Assembly (NCBI GenBank): GCA_013076295.1
Contig: RQOL01000616.1
Coordinates: 62,001-126,000 of the forward strand
DNA from: Sanderia malayensis
Lineage: Eukaryota; Cnidaria; Scyphozoa; Semaeostomeae; Pelagiidae
Direction: 5' to 3'
DNA length: 64,000 bases
Under the pieces are notes generated by a model that worked only from the letters and a program-made list of their open reading frames with translations, had not been told where the DNA came from and did not search any database. The position numbers and the translations under genes were made by a program. Positions 11,476-21,690 of this stretch are shown one piece after another. Every line of letters begins with the position of its first letter. Position 1 is the stretch's first letter.

Positions 11476-11822
11476 AAGAACAAAACGAAATAAAAAGTAG
11501 AGAAAATAAAAATAGCTAGTAATGAAAAAATTGACATCAAGTTGTAATATCTTGCTTTGTTATTGTTCATTGTTAAACATATTTGAGCGTCTTTCCTGTT
11601 GCAATCTATCAGAGCAATAACTGTTGTCATCCTATAAACTGTTTTTTGGAACAATACAGTGTTCCACTTAAGCGCGAATACTTGAGGGGGGTTCAATAGA
11701 CATTCTGGCCCATTTGTGTTTGAAATTTTTCATAAAAAAATTTCCCTTCTGTATAACGAACTCCCGCTATTACGAACTATTTTCTCGGTCCCTACAGAGT
11801 TCGTTATAGCGGGATTCCACTG

Positions 11823-12810
11823 TATTTCATTTTTGTTTTGGAAAATGATAGTTTTTTAACTTGATGAAACAAGATCGAAAACTGGAGTCAAAATGTTTGC
11901 TTGAGTGGTCTCAAAACAAATGTTTTTTGAAGTTGCTGTGCTGCGCCAACACTAAATTCGTCTCTCTCCATGTCTCGCAAGACGAAACTTTTCTAAAGAC
12001 CTGGATTGGACCGTAACAACTGAAGACAAAACAGTACAATGAACAAAACTCATATGATTCCATAGAATTAATGTTTAACAGTTGCCAATAATTTATTAAA
12101 TAACAAATGAACTAACCAATTATCAACATAAGTTTTATTTTCAAAACCGGCATCCAGCTCTTTCAGAGATAGGTAGGCCTTCACAACCCGATTCTTTATC
12201 ATCACTGCCGTACCCAGCTCTGGGTCTTCTTGCAAGAGGTTCTCCTTCGTGCGAGTTTCGACTATACGAACTGACTACTGAATAGTCTTCGTCTTCTTCG
12301 CTATCCTCAGGAAGACTTCGTCCTTCGTTGTCAGAGGAATTTGTTTTGGACAACTATTTTCGCAATACGACATTTTGAAAAGATTTTAGCCAGACACTGT
12401 TTCAACACAGGCCGGGCAGGTCTTCCTCAGAGAATAATAGTTGATGAACAATAGCTCGGTTCATTCTGACGTCACACTGAATCAAAATCTTGAAAGTTTT
12501 ATTTTTTTCAAAATTTGTTAAAATTTCTGTTTTTAATTGAAAGCAACGAGAATTGACTCATAATTTGAGGAAAATATCGCGCAGACCTGGCTGTGTTTGA
12601 GCTTGGAAAAAATATAGCTACTTATACTCGTCAGAAAACACTCAAAATAGGTTCATAGTGATACTCAGATCTTTTCCTCTCCATCTCCGTAAAAATATCG
12701 ATATGTCATTTCAGGCTGCATAAGCCCTTTAATTTAATATTACTTTCTTCACTTTCTGGATAATACAGTGAAAAGCCATCCGTCGCGAGTCACCTCAAGG
12801 TTCCTTTGAT
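11823..12810. repeat. older interspersed repeat, copy 1, right part
   Basis: Starts TATTTCATTTTTGTTTTGGA directly after the Tigger and matches 21,353-21,470. A second matching block near 12,740-12,805 (CTTCACTTTCTGGATAATA, GCGAGTCACCTCAAGGTTCC) matches 21,610-21,675. The part in between (about 12,000-12,700) is absent or diverged in copy 2 and holds the fragment at 12,353. Confidence 0.7.
12105..12353 (-). pseudogene. N-terminal exon of a second P2X7-like protein, frameshifted
   Basis: Starts with ATG at 12,353 and reads into an acidic Ser/Asp/Glu-rich region (LPEDSEEDEDYSVVSS). After a single-base frame change near 12,165 it continues as GFENKTYVDNW and ends at a GTTAGT donor. This matches the form of the first exon of the intact gene at 5877-5606, whose exon also ends inside a Trp codon before the CKCGHC zinc motif. 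I find no downstream zinc exon, so this is a relic. The family call rests on layout and short motif resemblance. Confidence 0.4.
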
Positions 12811-13798
12811 TTTTATATATTTGAATTTTCACGTGGCCTGGACCCAGTCATCATTAGATATCTCTTTCTGGAAATATACAATACACAAGCACTAATACTT
12901 TTCCAATAACATTGTACATAAATTTTACTGGAAGCTCTGAACTATGCGTCTCCATTCATGAGACAAGTCATTCGAAATTTGAAAAATTAGCGATTCTTCG
13001 GCAAATTCAAAAAATTTTTAACTCATTATTACTGTCCTAAATTTCGCTGTCCTAAATTTCGAATTATGGTCACAAATTTTCATTCAAAACAGACTTAACA
13101 AAGAATTTTTGTTTCACTTTCTCCAAATGTTGTCATAAAACAAGTAAGGTTAGGCAAAACTTAGATCCAAAAATGATAACATTAACAAAATTGCGGAGAG
13201 AGGGAGAAGGATAAGTGATGTTGCCATGACATTAGCAGCCTCGTATACGACACATTCCACATTTCAAGTGATTACGAGGCCACATATAATTTTTGCAAAT
13301 AACATCATTCGTAACATCATTCGATGAATTAAAATTAAATCTGCTGTTTACCTAACTAGAACTATACATTTGTTGGCAGTGAACGACAACAAACGCAGGT
13401 ATGAGGCAACTCTGCTTCACTTATTCGCTGATCTGCTGTGTCAAAAGGACATGCAATGCCACGTGTTTGACCAGGGAGTGAAAACATGTGCTGCAAATTG
13501 AACATTGCGTGAATTATATGCGTGACTGTGTCGTGTTAAGGTGCCTCACATGCCATCGGTCCGGCACGATGAGATGAGACATACTTTTTGCCATTTGTGA
13601 CGAAGGAAACAACCGCTGTACAGTTTTTCCAATTAAACATTACGTCACAATCATAATGAATCGACAGCAGTAGATAAGGAGAGGCCAATCAAAATCCCTT
13701 GTGAATTTTTATTCATTGAAAGCAGTCACAGAGTGCGGTAGCTTTTTTCTTCGCTTGCGAAACACGCTGAATTTGAGTTGTGCTGTACTAGTTTCATC
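12811..13798. other. intergenic spacer
   Basis: No gene seen. A short direct duplication CTGTCCTAAATTTCG occurs twice near 13,026-13,062. Confidence 0.4.
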
Positions 13799-14628
13799 AT
13801 GGCTCAAACAAAGACGGGTTCAAACAATCAAAACACTGGCTGTCTTCAACAGGTGAGTGAATCTCTTTCGTTTTTCACGTCGACAAGTGAATCTTCATCT
13901 ACCAAGTCTTGCATTCGACGATTCAAAATTCTAGACAATTTTATTTGACTTTGAAAGTAGTAACATGCTGTTTATTTAGAATTGCCTAAGAAAAATGCAC
14001 ACGAGAAGCCACTATAATTGAACATATGGCTACGAAACCATCTCCGAATGGAAAAGTTTCCAATGATAAATGTTTAGAAATTTGGACCTAAAATAACTTC
14101 TTGGCAAGAGAGGCTGATTTGCTTACATTTGTTGCCATGGTAACGTTGAAACTGTATCAATATGTTGCCGTGAAAGAACAAGCCTCGATATCGATTTATT
14201 TATTCAGGAAACACAAAAAGGAGGCATCACCATGTCTTTATAGGCTCATCATTGAAAGCCTATACTACTTAGAAACATAAGTTTTTCTTGAAAATTACCC
14301 TGTAGCACATAAGGTGGGTAACAAGTGTAAGATTTCCAATGCTTGTCTGCACATCTAATTCAACCAATTACAATGCAGGTTCCGTTCGTCGACTGATAAG
14401 AGACCAGACGTCTTGGGCTTCTCTGCCAATTGAAGACAGACATTAGTAAGATAAGACCATGTTCCTTTCTTAGCACAAGCCTGCACTGTTCATGCAATCT
14501 TGTTAATGAAACACTATTTAATTGTAGATCTGATTTTCCACGTCGTGAAGCAACTGTCTGATCAGTATCTCGATGTCGATCCTCAAAATCCTGTTCATGG
14601 AACCAAGCAGGCAATTTTCAGGATTCAG
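13799..14628 (+). CDS. two candidate exons of an unrecognised gene
   Basis: Candidate exon 1 (13,799-13,852) starts MAQTKTGSNNQN and ends CAG before GTGAGT. Candidate exon 2 (14,528-14,628) follows a TTGTAG acceptor, ends CAG before GTAATT and is open in one frame (LIFHVVKQLSDQYLDVDPQN). The phases do not match directly, so an additional small exon or a different structure is needed. No family recognised. Support is splice-site quality and codon-like composition only. Confidence 0.25.
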
Positions 14629-15054
14629 GTAATTGGACATCTAATAAACTTGTTTCAATAGTGGCGAGACTGCTGGGAAATATTCGATTCTTCATGTTGT
14701 GCATCCCTACCTCCTCCTCCCACCCCCCTAAGCAATGTTGTGCCAGGAAGAAATCGAAAGCGACAGCTAGAAAGCTGTTTTTGCATGGGGATGTCCAAAG
14801 AGGAAAAAATTCTTTGGGGGGTGGGGAGGGGAGAAAAACCTGGTGGTCATTTTGGGGGGAAGTGGGCGTTGAATGAAGCTTTTGGCCGCCATTGCAACCA
14901 CACTCACACGCTTTTTCGAGTAGTGAAGCTTGCCAATTTTTTGGATGTGATTTGTTAGCTACGAAACCATCTCCGAATGGAAGAGTTTCCAATGAGAGGA
15001 AGGGAAAAGAGGAAGGGAAATATGGGAAAACATATTTTCCCATATTTTCCATAT

Positions 15055-15204
15055 TTTTCTATATTCAAATAAGTATCCCGTTTGTTTAGGGTGCGCTTAT
15101 TCAGGCAAGGGCGCTTATTACAAAAATTGCCTTTATCCCGTGGGGGGGGGTTTATTCAGCAGGGGCGGTCATTTCGCAGGGGGCGCTAAATTCGTCATTA
15201 ACGG
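15055..15204. mobile_element. partial TA-inserting MITE, right end (GCGCTTATT family)
   Basis: Contains the GCGCTTATT/GGGGCG motifs and ends AATTCGTCATTAACGG before TA. It matches the right end of the complete element at 39,598-40,037, including TATTCAAATAA upstream. The left end was not found. Confidence 0.6.
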
Positions 15205-15333
15205 TATTCTCTACTTTACTGTTCATCTCTGTAACGGAAAGGGAAACCTGGGATCGGGAAAAATCTAGAACGGGGAACAAAGAAACAAAAGGTGTATAGA
15301 ATGTTTATTGAAATTATGTCAAAATGCACTTAA

Positions 15334-16022
15334 GGCCCGAATACACCTAGCTATTTTGCATTATTTATTCTCCAGACATCCCAAAAATAGTCCGTCGGGG
15401 GGAAAAATCGAATTAACACCTTGTCAAAATAAGCAAAGGAAGCTGAGAATATTCCATGGAATAAAATCAAAACGTTTTGATTTTATTCCCTCCGATATTC
15501 TCAGCATGATTTTGTGTTTCTAGCATAAAACTGCAGACATAAAGAAACCGACTGTCTGGTGACGTATTTCTGTAAAATTTCAGAATTTCCAGTACTGAAA
15601 TTCCAGCTTTTGGGCAATCAACATAAAAGAGACAATGTTCTTATGTTCCATCACATGCCTTATCAATGCACGTTCATGGTAATTTATACTTTCCATGTTT
15701 TTCGCGCGGTTGTCTCAAATCAACCTCACGCTGTATACCTTTATGTTCTTTTCTGTATTTTCAACCAAATGAACATTAAAATGCTTGCGAAACTAAGAAT
15801 GGTACAAATGAGGATTGTTTAAAACTCATTTGAATGCCCTATATCAATCATGTCCCCATATTTAGGGCAAGCAATGCTTAAATGAACTGGTTTATTGAAT
15901 ATAGAATGGAATGTAGAATGGAAAATGGAACGCGCATATACACTTTGCAATATTTCGTTATTTATTCTAACCGCGGCTATTTTGGGAGTAAATAATGCAA
16001 AATAGCTAGGTGTATTCGGGCC
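15334..16022. mobile_element. TTAA MITE with perfect central palindrome, 689 bp
   Basis: The ends are inverted: GGCCCGAATACACCTAGCTA left, and the same on the complement at the right. TTAA flanks both sides (15,330-15,333 and 16,023-16,026). A perfect 32-bp palindrome lies at 15,458-15,489. An inverted relative of the interior is at about 24,905-25,270 and a partial inverted copy at 29,353-29,491. TTAA targets fit Kolobok or piggyBac relatives. The internal 87-codon ORF is probably not a gene. Confidence 0.85.
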
Positions 16023-16154
16023 TTAACAAAACAAAGTTTAATATTTTTTCCAGTTTTTTCATAAGAGGCAAACAGTGGAAAAGATGTGGCATTATATTAG
16101 AAAATATGTAAGCAGTCACTGTTTTATGCAACAAATTAATTTTCAAGGCTGAAT

Positions 16155-16465
16155 TTATTGGCTAGTTACAGTTGAACCTCATATAAATCATTTCTTATAA
16201 GGACTTTTCTGTGACATGATTGTTTGAGTGATGGTTCTGACTTCTGTAGACAATATAGAATTTCCGCGTATTTATATTTCCTCAGCACTATTAAAACAAT
16301 AGAACAATACATTATGCGCTTTTCGCCAAACCTCACAAATGAAGATTCCGAGAAATAACATCCCAGAAATAACTTAGTCATCGTTTATTTATTCATAATT
16401 ACATCATCTCAAATTGCGTCCAAACAATCATGGCGGCTCATCATCGAGATGCAGGTGCAGAAATT
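16155..16465 (+). repeat. inverted repeat, left arm (~310 bp)
   Basis: Pairs with 18,350-18,659. The outer end reads TTATTGGCTAGTTACAGTTG and includes a Tigger-like end (CAGTTGAACCTCATAT). The inner end runs into the first ~12 codons of the actinoporin-like gene. The arms are visibly diverged by scattered substitutions. Confidence 0.9.
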
Positions 16466-17701
16466 GCTGCAATAAAAGAAGGTTTATTGATGGGAGCGAC
16501 AACTCCACAAGGAATTGGTGCGGCTGTACAAGCTTCGAGCACAAAGTACAGTGTAGTGTGTTGCTTGGAAATCGAAAACTACACGAAATGGTATCTGACA
16601 TCTCCATCATGCTTCTTGGAATTTGGATACTGTAAAGGAGGCCCAGTCGATATAACTCCTGGTTATATAGAAGGTTTCCTTGCCCACAAAAATGGTGTCA
16701 CCCCAACTGGCACTTTTGGATCTGTTTCGTGGAATATCAACGGAGAGAACAGAGTTGTTGTGATGTGGTGTTCCTGTCGTGGGGTGGTTTTCTGTCTTTG
16801 TACTTCCACCGCCAGACGTGGGGTACGGCACTCAGTATGTCGGTAGAGTCTTGGTGCTGCTAAGATCAGTGACTTCTTTCAGACTTTCAACAGAGATAGA
16901 CACAGGTTTGCCTTCTATATTTTAATGGTGGGTTGCCGTACCCACTCTACCAACATTAAGTTGGTGGGCTGCCGTACCCACTCTACGACAATTTTAATTA
17001 AAACTCGAGCTACATATATTTCCTTTATCTTATGAATAATTTAAAGTGTTCATCTTCATCTTCTGTCGTAATGGGCATATCCCATGGCGATATCCCAGGT
17101 TACTTTTAGGGTACCATTCTGTTTCTCTTCATGGATGGCCATATCTTCATTGGTTTCAACACCTTTTGCCCATGACGGTATAATATTCAGTGAGTAAACT
17201 CATTACTTCACTTTTTACAAATTTTGTTTACGCAGCCTCGCTATGGTGGCATTTCTCATCACCAGCGGAAATTCATCTCTTTATAATATAATATTCTTTA
17301 TATAATATCTTTAAATTATATAATCTCTTTAGAGCCCTTTACGACACTTATTTTAAAGTGCAATAATATGTCTTCGCATATTTTTATAAAGGGTCTCATA
17401 ACATTCCCCATACAACTTTGATTTCAGCGTCAATCGCTTGGGAATTGGAATAGTCGATGATCATGTGAAGGAAACAACTCGTCGTATCTACAAGCATAAC
17501 ATTTCCACCACAATTGTTCAAGAATACTACCACTCTTCGAATCCTATTGTTTACAAGTCCCAAGCAATCGTTGTTAAAGCAGTGATGGGTACAAGCCATA
17601 TATGTGAAGCCAGAGTTTCCATACTTCCACAGAAGTACGATGACTTGGCGAAGAATCTCAAACCACGTATTACTCGTGAAGCATACGCAGCTGTATTGTG
17701 A
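16430..17701 (+). pseudogene. actinoporin-like pore-former gene, two parts, splice or frame broken
   Basis: Part 1 (from ATG at 16,430 to about 16,765) encodes a short N-terminal helix-like segment, then KYSVVCCLEIENYTKW, and a TPTGTFGSVSWNING segment with RVVVMW. Part 2 (about 17,408-17,701) encodes PYNFDFSVNRLGIGI and ends at TGA. The order of motifs and total length (~180-190 residues) resemble the actinoporin/cytolysin fold, which inserts an N-terminal helix into sphingomyelin membranes. The usual aromatic residues after the YN motif are not present. Part 2 has an in-frame TAA at 17,399-17,401, and no AG acceptor lies between it and the conserved PYNF, so the gene cannot be joined as read. 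It may be a pseudogene or contain an indel error. Family call moderate. Confidence 0.5.
16925..16995. repeat. short tandem duplication
   Basis: The segment GCCGTACCCACTCTAC, preceded by TGGTGGG, occurs twice about 43 bp apart inside the presumed intron. A partial inverse (GGGTACGGCA) lies upstream near 16,820. Confidence 0.7.
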
Positions 17702-18349
17702 GATTGCAATGACTCTATTAAAACAAATTATGAAATAAATTCTGCATTCTCTGCATTCGATTTCATGTCCTTCTCCCTCCCTCCCTCCGTAATTAATGTT
17801 TTTATTTAATTTTTTTTGCTGGCTTGCTGTTATTTTATTAATATGTCCTGATTGACTGAAAACAAAAAAAACATAATATTTAATCTTTTCTTTTCTTTCT
17901 CGTTCTTCTATTGTGCGATTTTTTCGTCTATAAATGCAGCGCGCGTACAACAAGCTAGTTAGATGCCATTCGTTCGTCCTTCAAAATGATGCCCACTCGA
18001 AGCAAAAAGAGAAAATGATCAAATGCTACTACTAGTGTTACTGCTGCTGCTGCTGCTAACAAACATCACCTCGTCATCTTCTGGCATTACTAATGGCCCT
18101 ACTACACTACTACTATTACTACTCTTACTAGTCAGCAGAATGTACTGCAATTTCAATTCGGAGGTGCATTATACACAACTGGAATGCCGTTAGTTCATGT
18201 TATAACATCACAACAGCCACCACCCCTAGCGTTCTTTAATGGACCTAAACAGCGCTTCCTTTACAGACACACATTGTTAGGACTGCTAATGCCACCAGTG
18301 CCATCAACACAATCATCAGATATATTTTTACAAATCACAAATAACAAAA
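17702..18349. other. 3' flank of the pore-former-like gene, low complexity
   Basis: No further coding sequence recognised. It has pyrimidine-rich stretches (CTCCCTCCCTCC near 17,775) and imperfect triplet runs, GCTGCTGCTGCTGCT near 18,040 and CTACTACTATTACTAC near 18,105. Confidence 0.5.
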
Positions 18350-18659
18350 ATCTCTGCACCTGCATCTCGAGCATGAGTCGCCATGATTGTTTGGACGCAA
18401 TTTGAGATGATGTAATTATTAATAAATAAACGATGACTAAGTTATTTCTGGGATGTTATTTCTTGGAATTTGCATTTTTGAGGTTTGGGGAAAAACGCAT
18501 AATGTATTGTCCTAATGTTTTAATAGTGCTGAGGAAATATAAACACGCGGAAATTCTATATTGTCTACAGAAGTCAGAACCATCACTCAAACAATCATGT
18601 CACGGAAAATTCCCTATAAGAAATAATTTACATGAGGTTCAACTGTAACTAGCCAATAA
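18350..18659 (-). repeat. inverted repeat, right arm (~310 bp)
   Basis: Reverse complement matches 16,155-16,465. Read on the minus strand it contains an ATG at 18,384 and the same first ~12 codons as the pore-former-like gene (MATHARDAGAEI here, MAAHHRDAGAEI there), then the similarity stops. It is therefore a truncated, inverted second gene start. Confidence 0.9.
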
Positions 18660-19140
18660 GGGGCCGTTCAATAATTACGTCACGCTAGGGGGGTGGGTGG
18701 TTCTTCATGTTTTTCGTGACGCAGCGTGACGGTGAATGAGGGGGGTGGGTAGTATTTATTTCAAGTCCATGGCGTCACGGTATAAACAAATTTGAAATAA
18801 AGTTTTATTTGGATTTGTTAATAAAGACGTTGTTTTCGGTTTTTATGTCATGTAAAGAGTGGTTTATTGAAAATTTTTCAAAGCAATTCGGATTTCTAAT
18901 TCAAATGTTTTAAAACATAAGTTTCGAATTACAGTAATTTGGATGTCAAAAAAAGTTTTTTGTTTTGTTTTGCTTTGAACATTTGAATGTCATGAAAAAT
19001 GACGACTCCAGATTCTCCAGATGAGCTCGGCCAAATTTTGTTAAGAGGGGGGTTGTCTCTGCCTATAATGACGTCACGCAAGGGGATCTCACATGAAACC
19101 GTGACGGGGCGTGACGTGACATGACGTGACATGACGTGAT
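18660..19140. mobile_element. possible DNA-element fragment with CRE-like tandem motif
   Basis: Begins GGGGCCGTTCAATAATTACG followed by TCACGC and G runs, a form common at transposon ends. Near its right side a 10-bp unit TGACGTGACA is repeated about three times (19,109-19,140). I could not pair the two ends convincingly. Confidence 0.35.
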
Positions 19141-19185
19141 ATACTAGACGCTGGGCACGCTGTGGCAGGGCGGAACCAAGAGCAC
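19141..19185. repeat. older interspersed repeat, copy 2, left part
   Basis: Matches 8213-8260 (GCTGGGCACGCTGTGGCAGG). It is interrupted at 19,185 by the LINE and resumes at 21,234. Confidence 0.75.
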
Positions 19186-21233
19186 GATAATAATAATAAT
19201 AAATAATAATAGTTTCGAATATTTAAACTGGATATAGACTTCAACTTACGAAAAGCTGTTATCAACGTGTGTCCAGTATAAATTTAAGATTGCAACATTT
19301 ACATAAATCTAATCTAAAACAATATAAAGAGTACTTATCAATTTTTACAATAAATGTGTCCGAGCATTTCAGCTAAAATGCTTCTTTAAAAAAGTAAGAA
19401 AATCAGTTGTTGGCATTTCACGAGCTTTTAGTGGAAGCATATTGTACTCTTTTGCACCGGTGAAAGAGAAACTTTTTCTTGCGTACTCTATTTTAATCAT
19501 ATGGAGACGTATTATTATTGAACTGTTTCTTGTCCGTATCGAATGTTCCATCAGCTGGAAGTAATTCCTGAGAGGATCGACGACTTTATCATCTAGGCAT
19601 GCTCTGACAAGGGTACAAGCTCGTTTCTTGTTGGCATTTGTAACAGACTGCAGTGTGAGTCTGTTGACCGAGTTTCTATTCACAATGGCTTCGGCTCTAT
19701 TGTGGAAGGAATCCAACTTTTCTGATTGGGTTCTTGTGGTGCAGAGCAGGAGAATACCGCAATATGTAAACGTTGGTAAAATCATACTTACTACGGTATA
19801 AAGTCTTAGCTGTGGAGAACGGAACGAAGACAAACACATCGGATAAATATATACAAAACTGATATATCGAATACTAATGAAACGTGAATACAAAAGCGTA
19901 ATGTTAGGAAGGACGTAATAATAAAAAGTGAGCGACATATTATCAGAACGATAAAATATAATTGGGGTTTGGTAACTAATGTCAATCATATGAATTACTG
20001 TCAATCATGCGTGTTCTACTTGACATTAGCTGCTTTCATATTCAGGTCTCCTCTTAGTTTTGAAAGGAGACTGAGTCGAGAAGAGCATTTGTCAAAAAGC
20101 TTGTTCATATTCAGGGTGCTGTCAACTGGGATTCCGAGGTACTTATAGCTGGCAGTTTTTGTTATCTCCTTGTCGTTTACGCTTGGTCTGAAATCAGATG
20201 AACCATTTGTTACTTCCTTCGCGGTTCCAAAAAGAAAGGCTTCAGTTTTTCCTTTGTTGAGATTCATAATAAGTTCATTTTCATGGAACCATTTATCCAG
20301 TCTACTGAGATCTCTGTTGAGCTCCTCAGTTATATCGGTAGCAGTTTTCCCAGAAACATACAATACTGTATCGTCTGCATATTTTATTACTTTAGAATTT
20401 TCAATGACATCGGTCAGATCATTTAAGATGATTAGAAATAATAGCGGTCCAAGGATCGATCCTTGAGGTACCCCTGACAAAAGGCTAAAGTTTTCTGAGT
20501 ATTCCTGCTCAAATTTGACGATCTCATTTCGGTTGAATAGATAATCAGAAAACCACTCCAGCTCTATATGGTGTATGTCATACTTTGGAAGTTTGTTCAA
20601 AAGGTTTGCACGACTGATGGTGTCGAAGGCTTTCGACAGGTCTATGAAGCAAGCACCAGTAAGTTTTCCTTTGTCGACGTTTGATCGTATTTCGTCTAAG
20701 AAGAGAGTTACTGCTTGCTCGATAGACATACCTTTGCGAAATCCGAATTGATGACTGTAGAGTAGATTGTTCTCTTCTAGAAAATTCATCAGCTGTTTGT
20801 GAACGATTTTTTCAGCAATTTTAGACACAATCGGCAGGATTGATATCGGTCTGCAGTTGTTGAATTGAGACCGGGGGCCAGACTTATAAACTGGTGTGAT
20901 ACGAGCTGTTTTCCAACCTGTTGGTACGACTCCATTTCTGATTGAGAGGTGGATAATGTAGGTGAGAGGCTCTTTAATCTCATCCTTTGCATCCTTGAGG
21001 AACACGACGGGCAGATTGTCACATCCGGTTGATTTTTTCCTTTTCAGCTTCTTAATAAGACTACAAATTTCCGCTGGCATTACTTCTTTAAAGCGAAATG
21101 TTTTGTAAGTTTTAAAGATCATGTTAGTCTGTTTCCGCCATGCGAAGTTGGTAAGGCGCATGGCTCGTGACTTGAAGTTGTTGACGGCAGTAGAGAAGAA
21201 CGATCTGAAGCCATTGGCAATTTGTTTCGCATC
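19186..21233 (-). mobile_element. non-LTR retrotransposon, 5'-truncated
   Basis: On the minus strand the 3' end is an (ATT)n-type microsatellite at 19,186-19,212. The 5' end is truncated inside the reverse-transcriptase ORF near 21,233. A short direct repeat AGAGCAC flanks it (19,179-19,185 and 21,234-21,240), consistent with target-primed insertion into the older repeat. Confidence 0.8.
19369..21233 (-). pseudogene. LINE reverse transcriptase, 5'-truncated and interrupted
   Basis: The minus-strand frame is open from the truncated end to 20,016. It shows RT motifs in order: FIDLSKAFDTI (motif A), GVPQGSILGPLLF (motif B) and the catalytic YADDT (motif C), then a KYLGIPVD segment. After a 215-bp interruption (20,019-19,805) the thumb-like part resumes as LYTVVSMILPTFTYCG and runs to a stop at 19,369. 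The enzyme would copy the element's own RNA at a nicked target. It resembles the Jockey/CR1/I supergroup; I cannot place the clade. Endonuclease and ORF1 are absent through truncation. Confidence 0.82.
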
Positions 21234-21240
21234 AGAGCAC

Positions 21241-21690
21241 TTCTCCTAAATCACGCACGGAGACGGAGCATTTTTGACTAGTTGTTCGAAGCATCAGGTG
21301 AAAAGAAGAAAATTTCTCAAATGTATGCTTATGCAACTATGCAACAATTATAGTATTTCATTTTGTTTTGGAAAATGAATGTCTTTTAACTTTGATGAAA
21401 CTAGATCGAAAATTGAAGTCAAAATGTTTGCTTGAGTTGTTTCAAAATAATTTTTTTGCTTCCTTCAATCCTGAAAACTAAATCCAGGGCATTTTATGTC
21501 CAGAGGAGTTAAGAAAAGTGAATAGTCAATAAAACTAGTTATTCACTTTTGCTCAAGCTCAAGTTTTAGGCTCGCAAAGTTTTACTTTAATTTGATATCA
21601 TTTTCTTCACTTTCTGGATAATATACAGTGAAATAAATACCATCTGTTGCGAGTCACCTCAAGGTTCCTTTGATTAAATCATTTCTCCTA
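21241..21690. repeat. older interspersed repeat, copy 2, right part (Tigger-empty)
   Basis: Matches 8262-8372 and then, without a break, 11,823-11,950. The Tigger insertion site is intact here (TTATAGTATTTC near 21,347). A last matching block runs to about 21,675. Confidence 0.8.

Larger units (their letters stand above)
8373..11822. mobile_element. full-length pogo/Tigger DNA transposon, ~3.45 kb
   Basis: Terminal inverted repeats begin CAGTGGAATCCCGCTATAAC at both ends and contain internal repeats of the form TAACGAAC. TA flanks each side (8371-8372 and 11,823-11,824). The interior has an intact plus-strand CENP-B/DDE transposase and a divergent minus-strand HIRAN-like ORF. The same flanking repeat without the insertion is present at about 21,324-21,470, where TTATAGTATTTCATTTT is uninterrupted, confirming the insertion point and the TA duplication. 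Intact ends and transposase suggest a fairly recent insertion. Confidence 0.92.

Noticed and set aside
14618..15052. 144-codon minus ORF
   Set aside because: It spans G-rich low-complexity DNA and a duplicated 40-mer. Composition is repeat-like and no domain is visible.
17396..17953. 185-codon minus ORF
   Set aside because: Antisense of the second half of the pore-former-like gene plus AT-rich flank. No independent support.
16166..18648. Pair of 71-codon ORFs (16,381-16,166 minus; 18,433-18,648 plus) with similar proteins
   Set aside because: They are the same inverted-repeat arm read outward. Similarity follows from the DNA repeat, and the C-terminus reads into a Tigger-like end.
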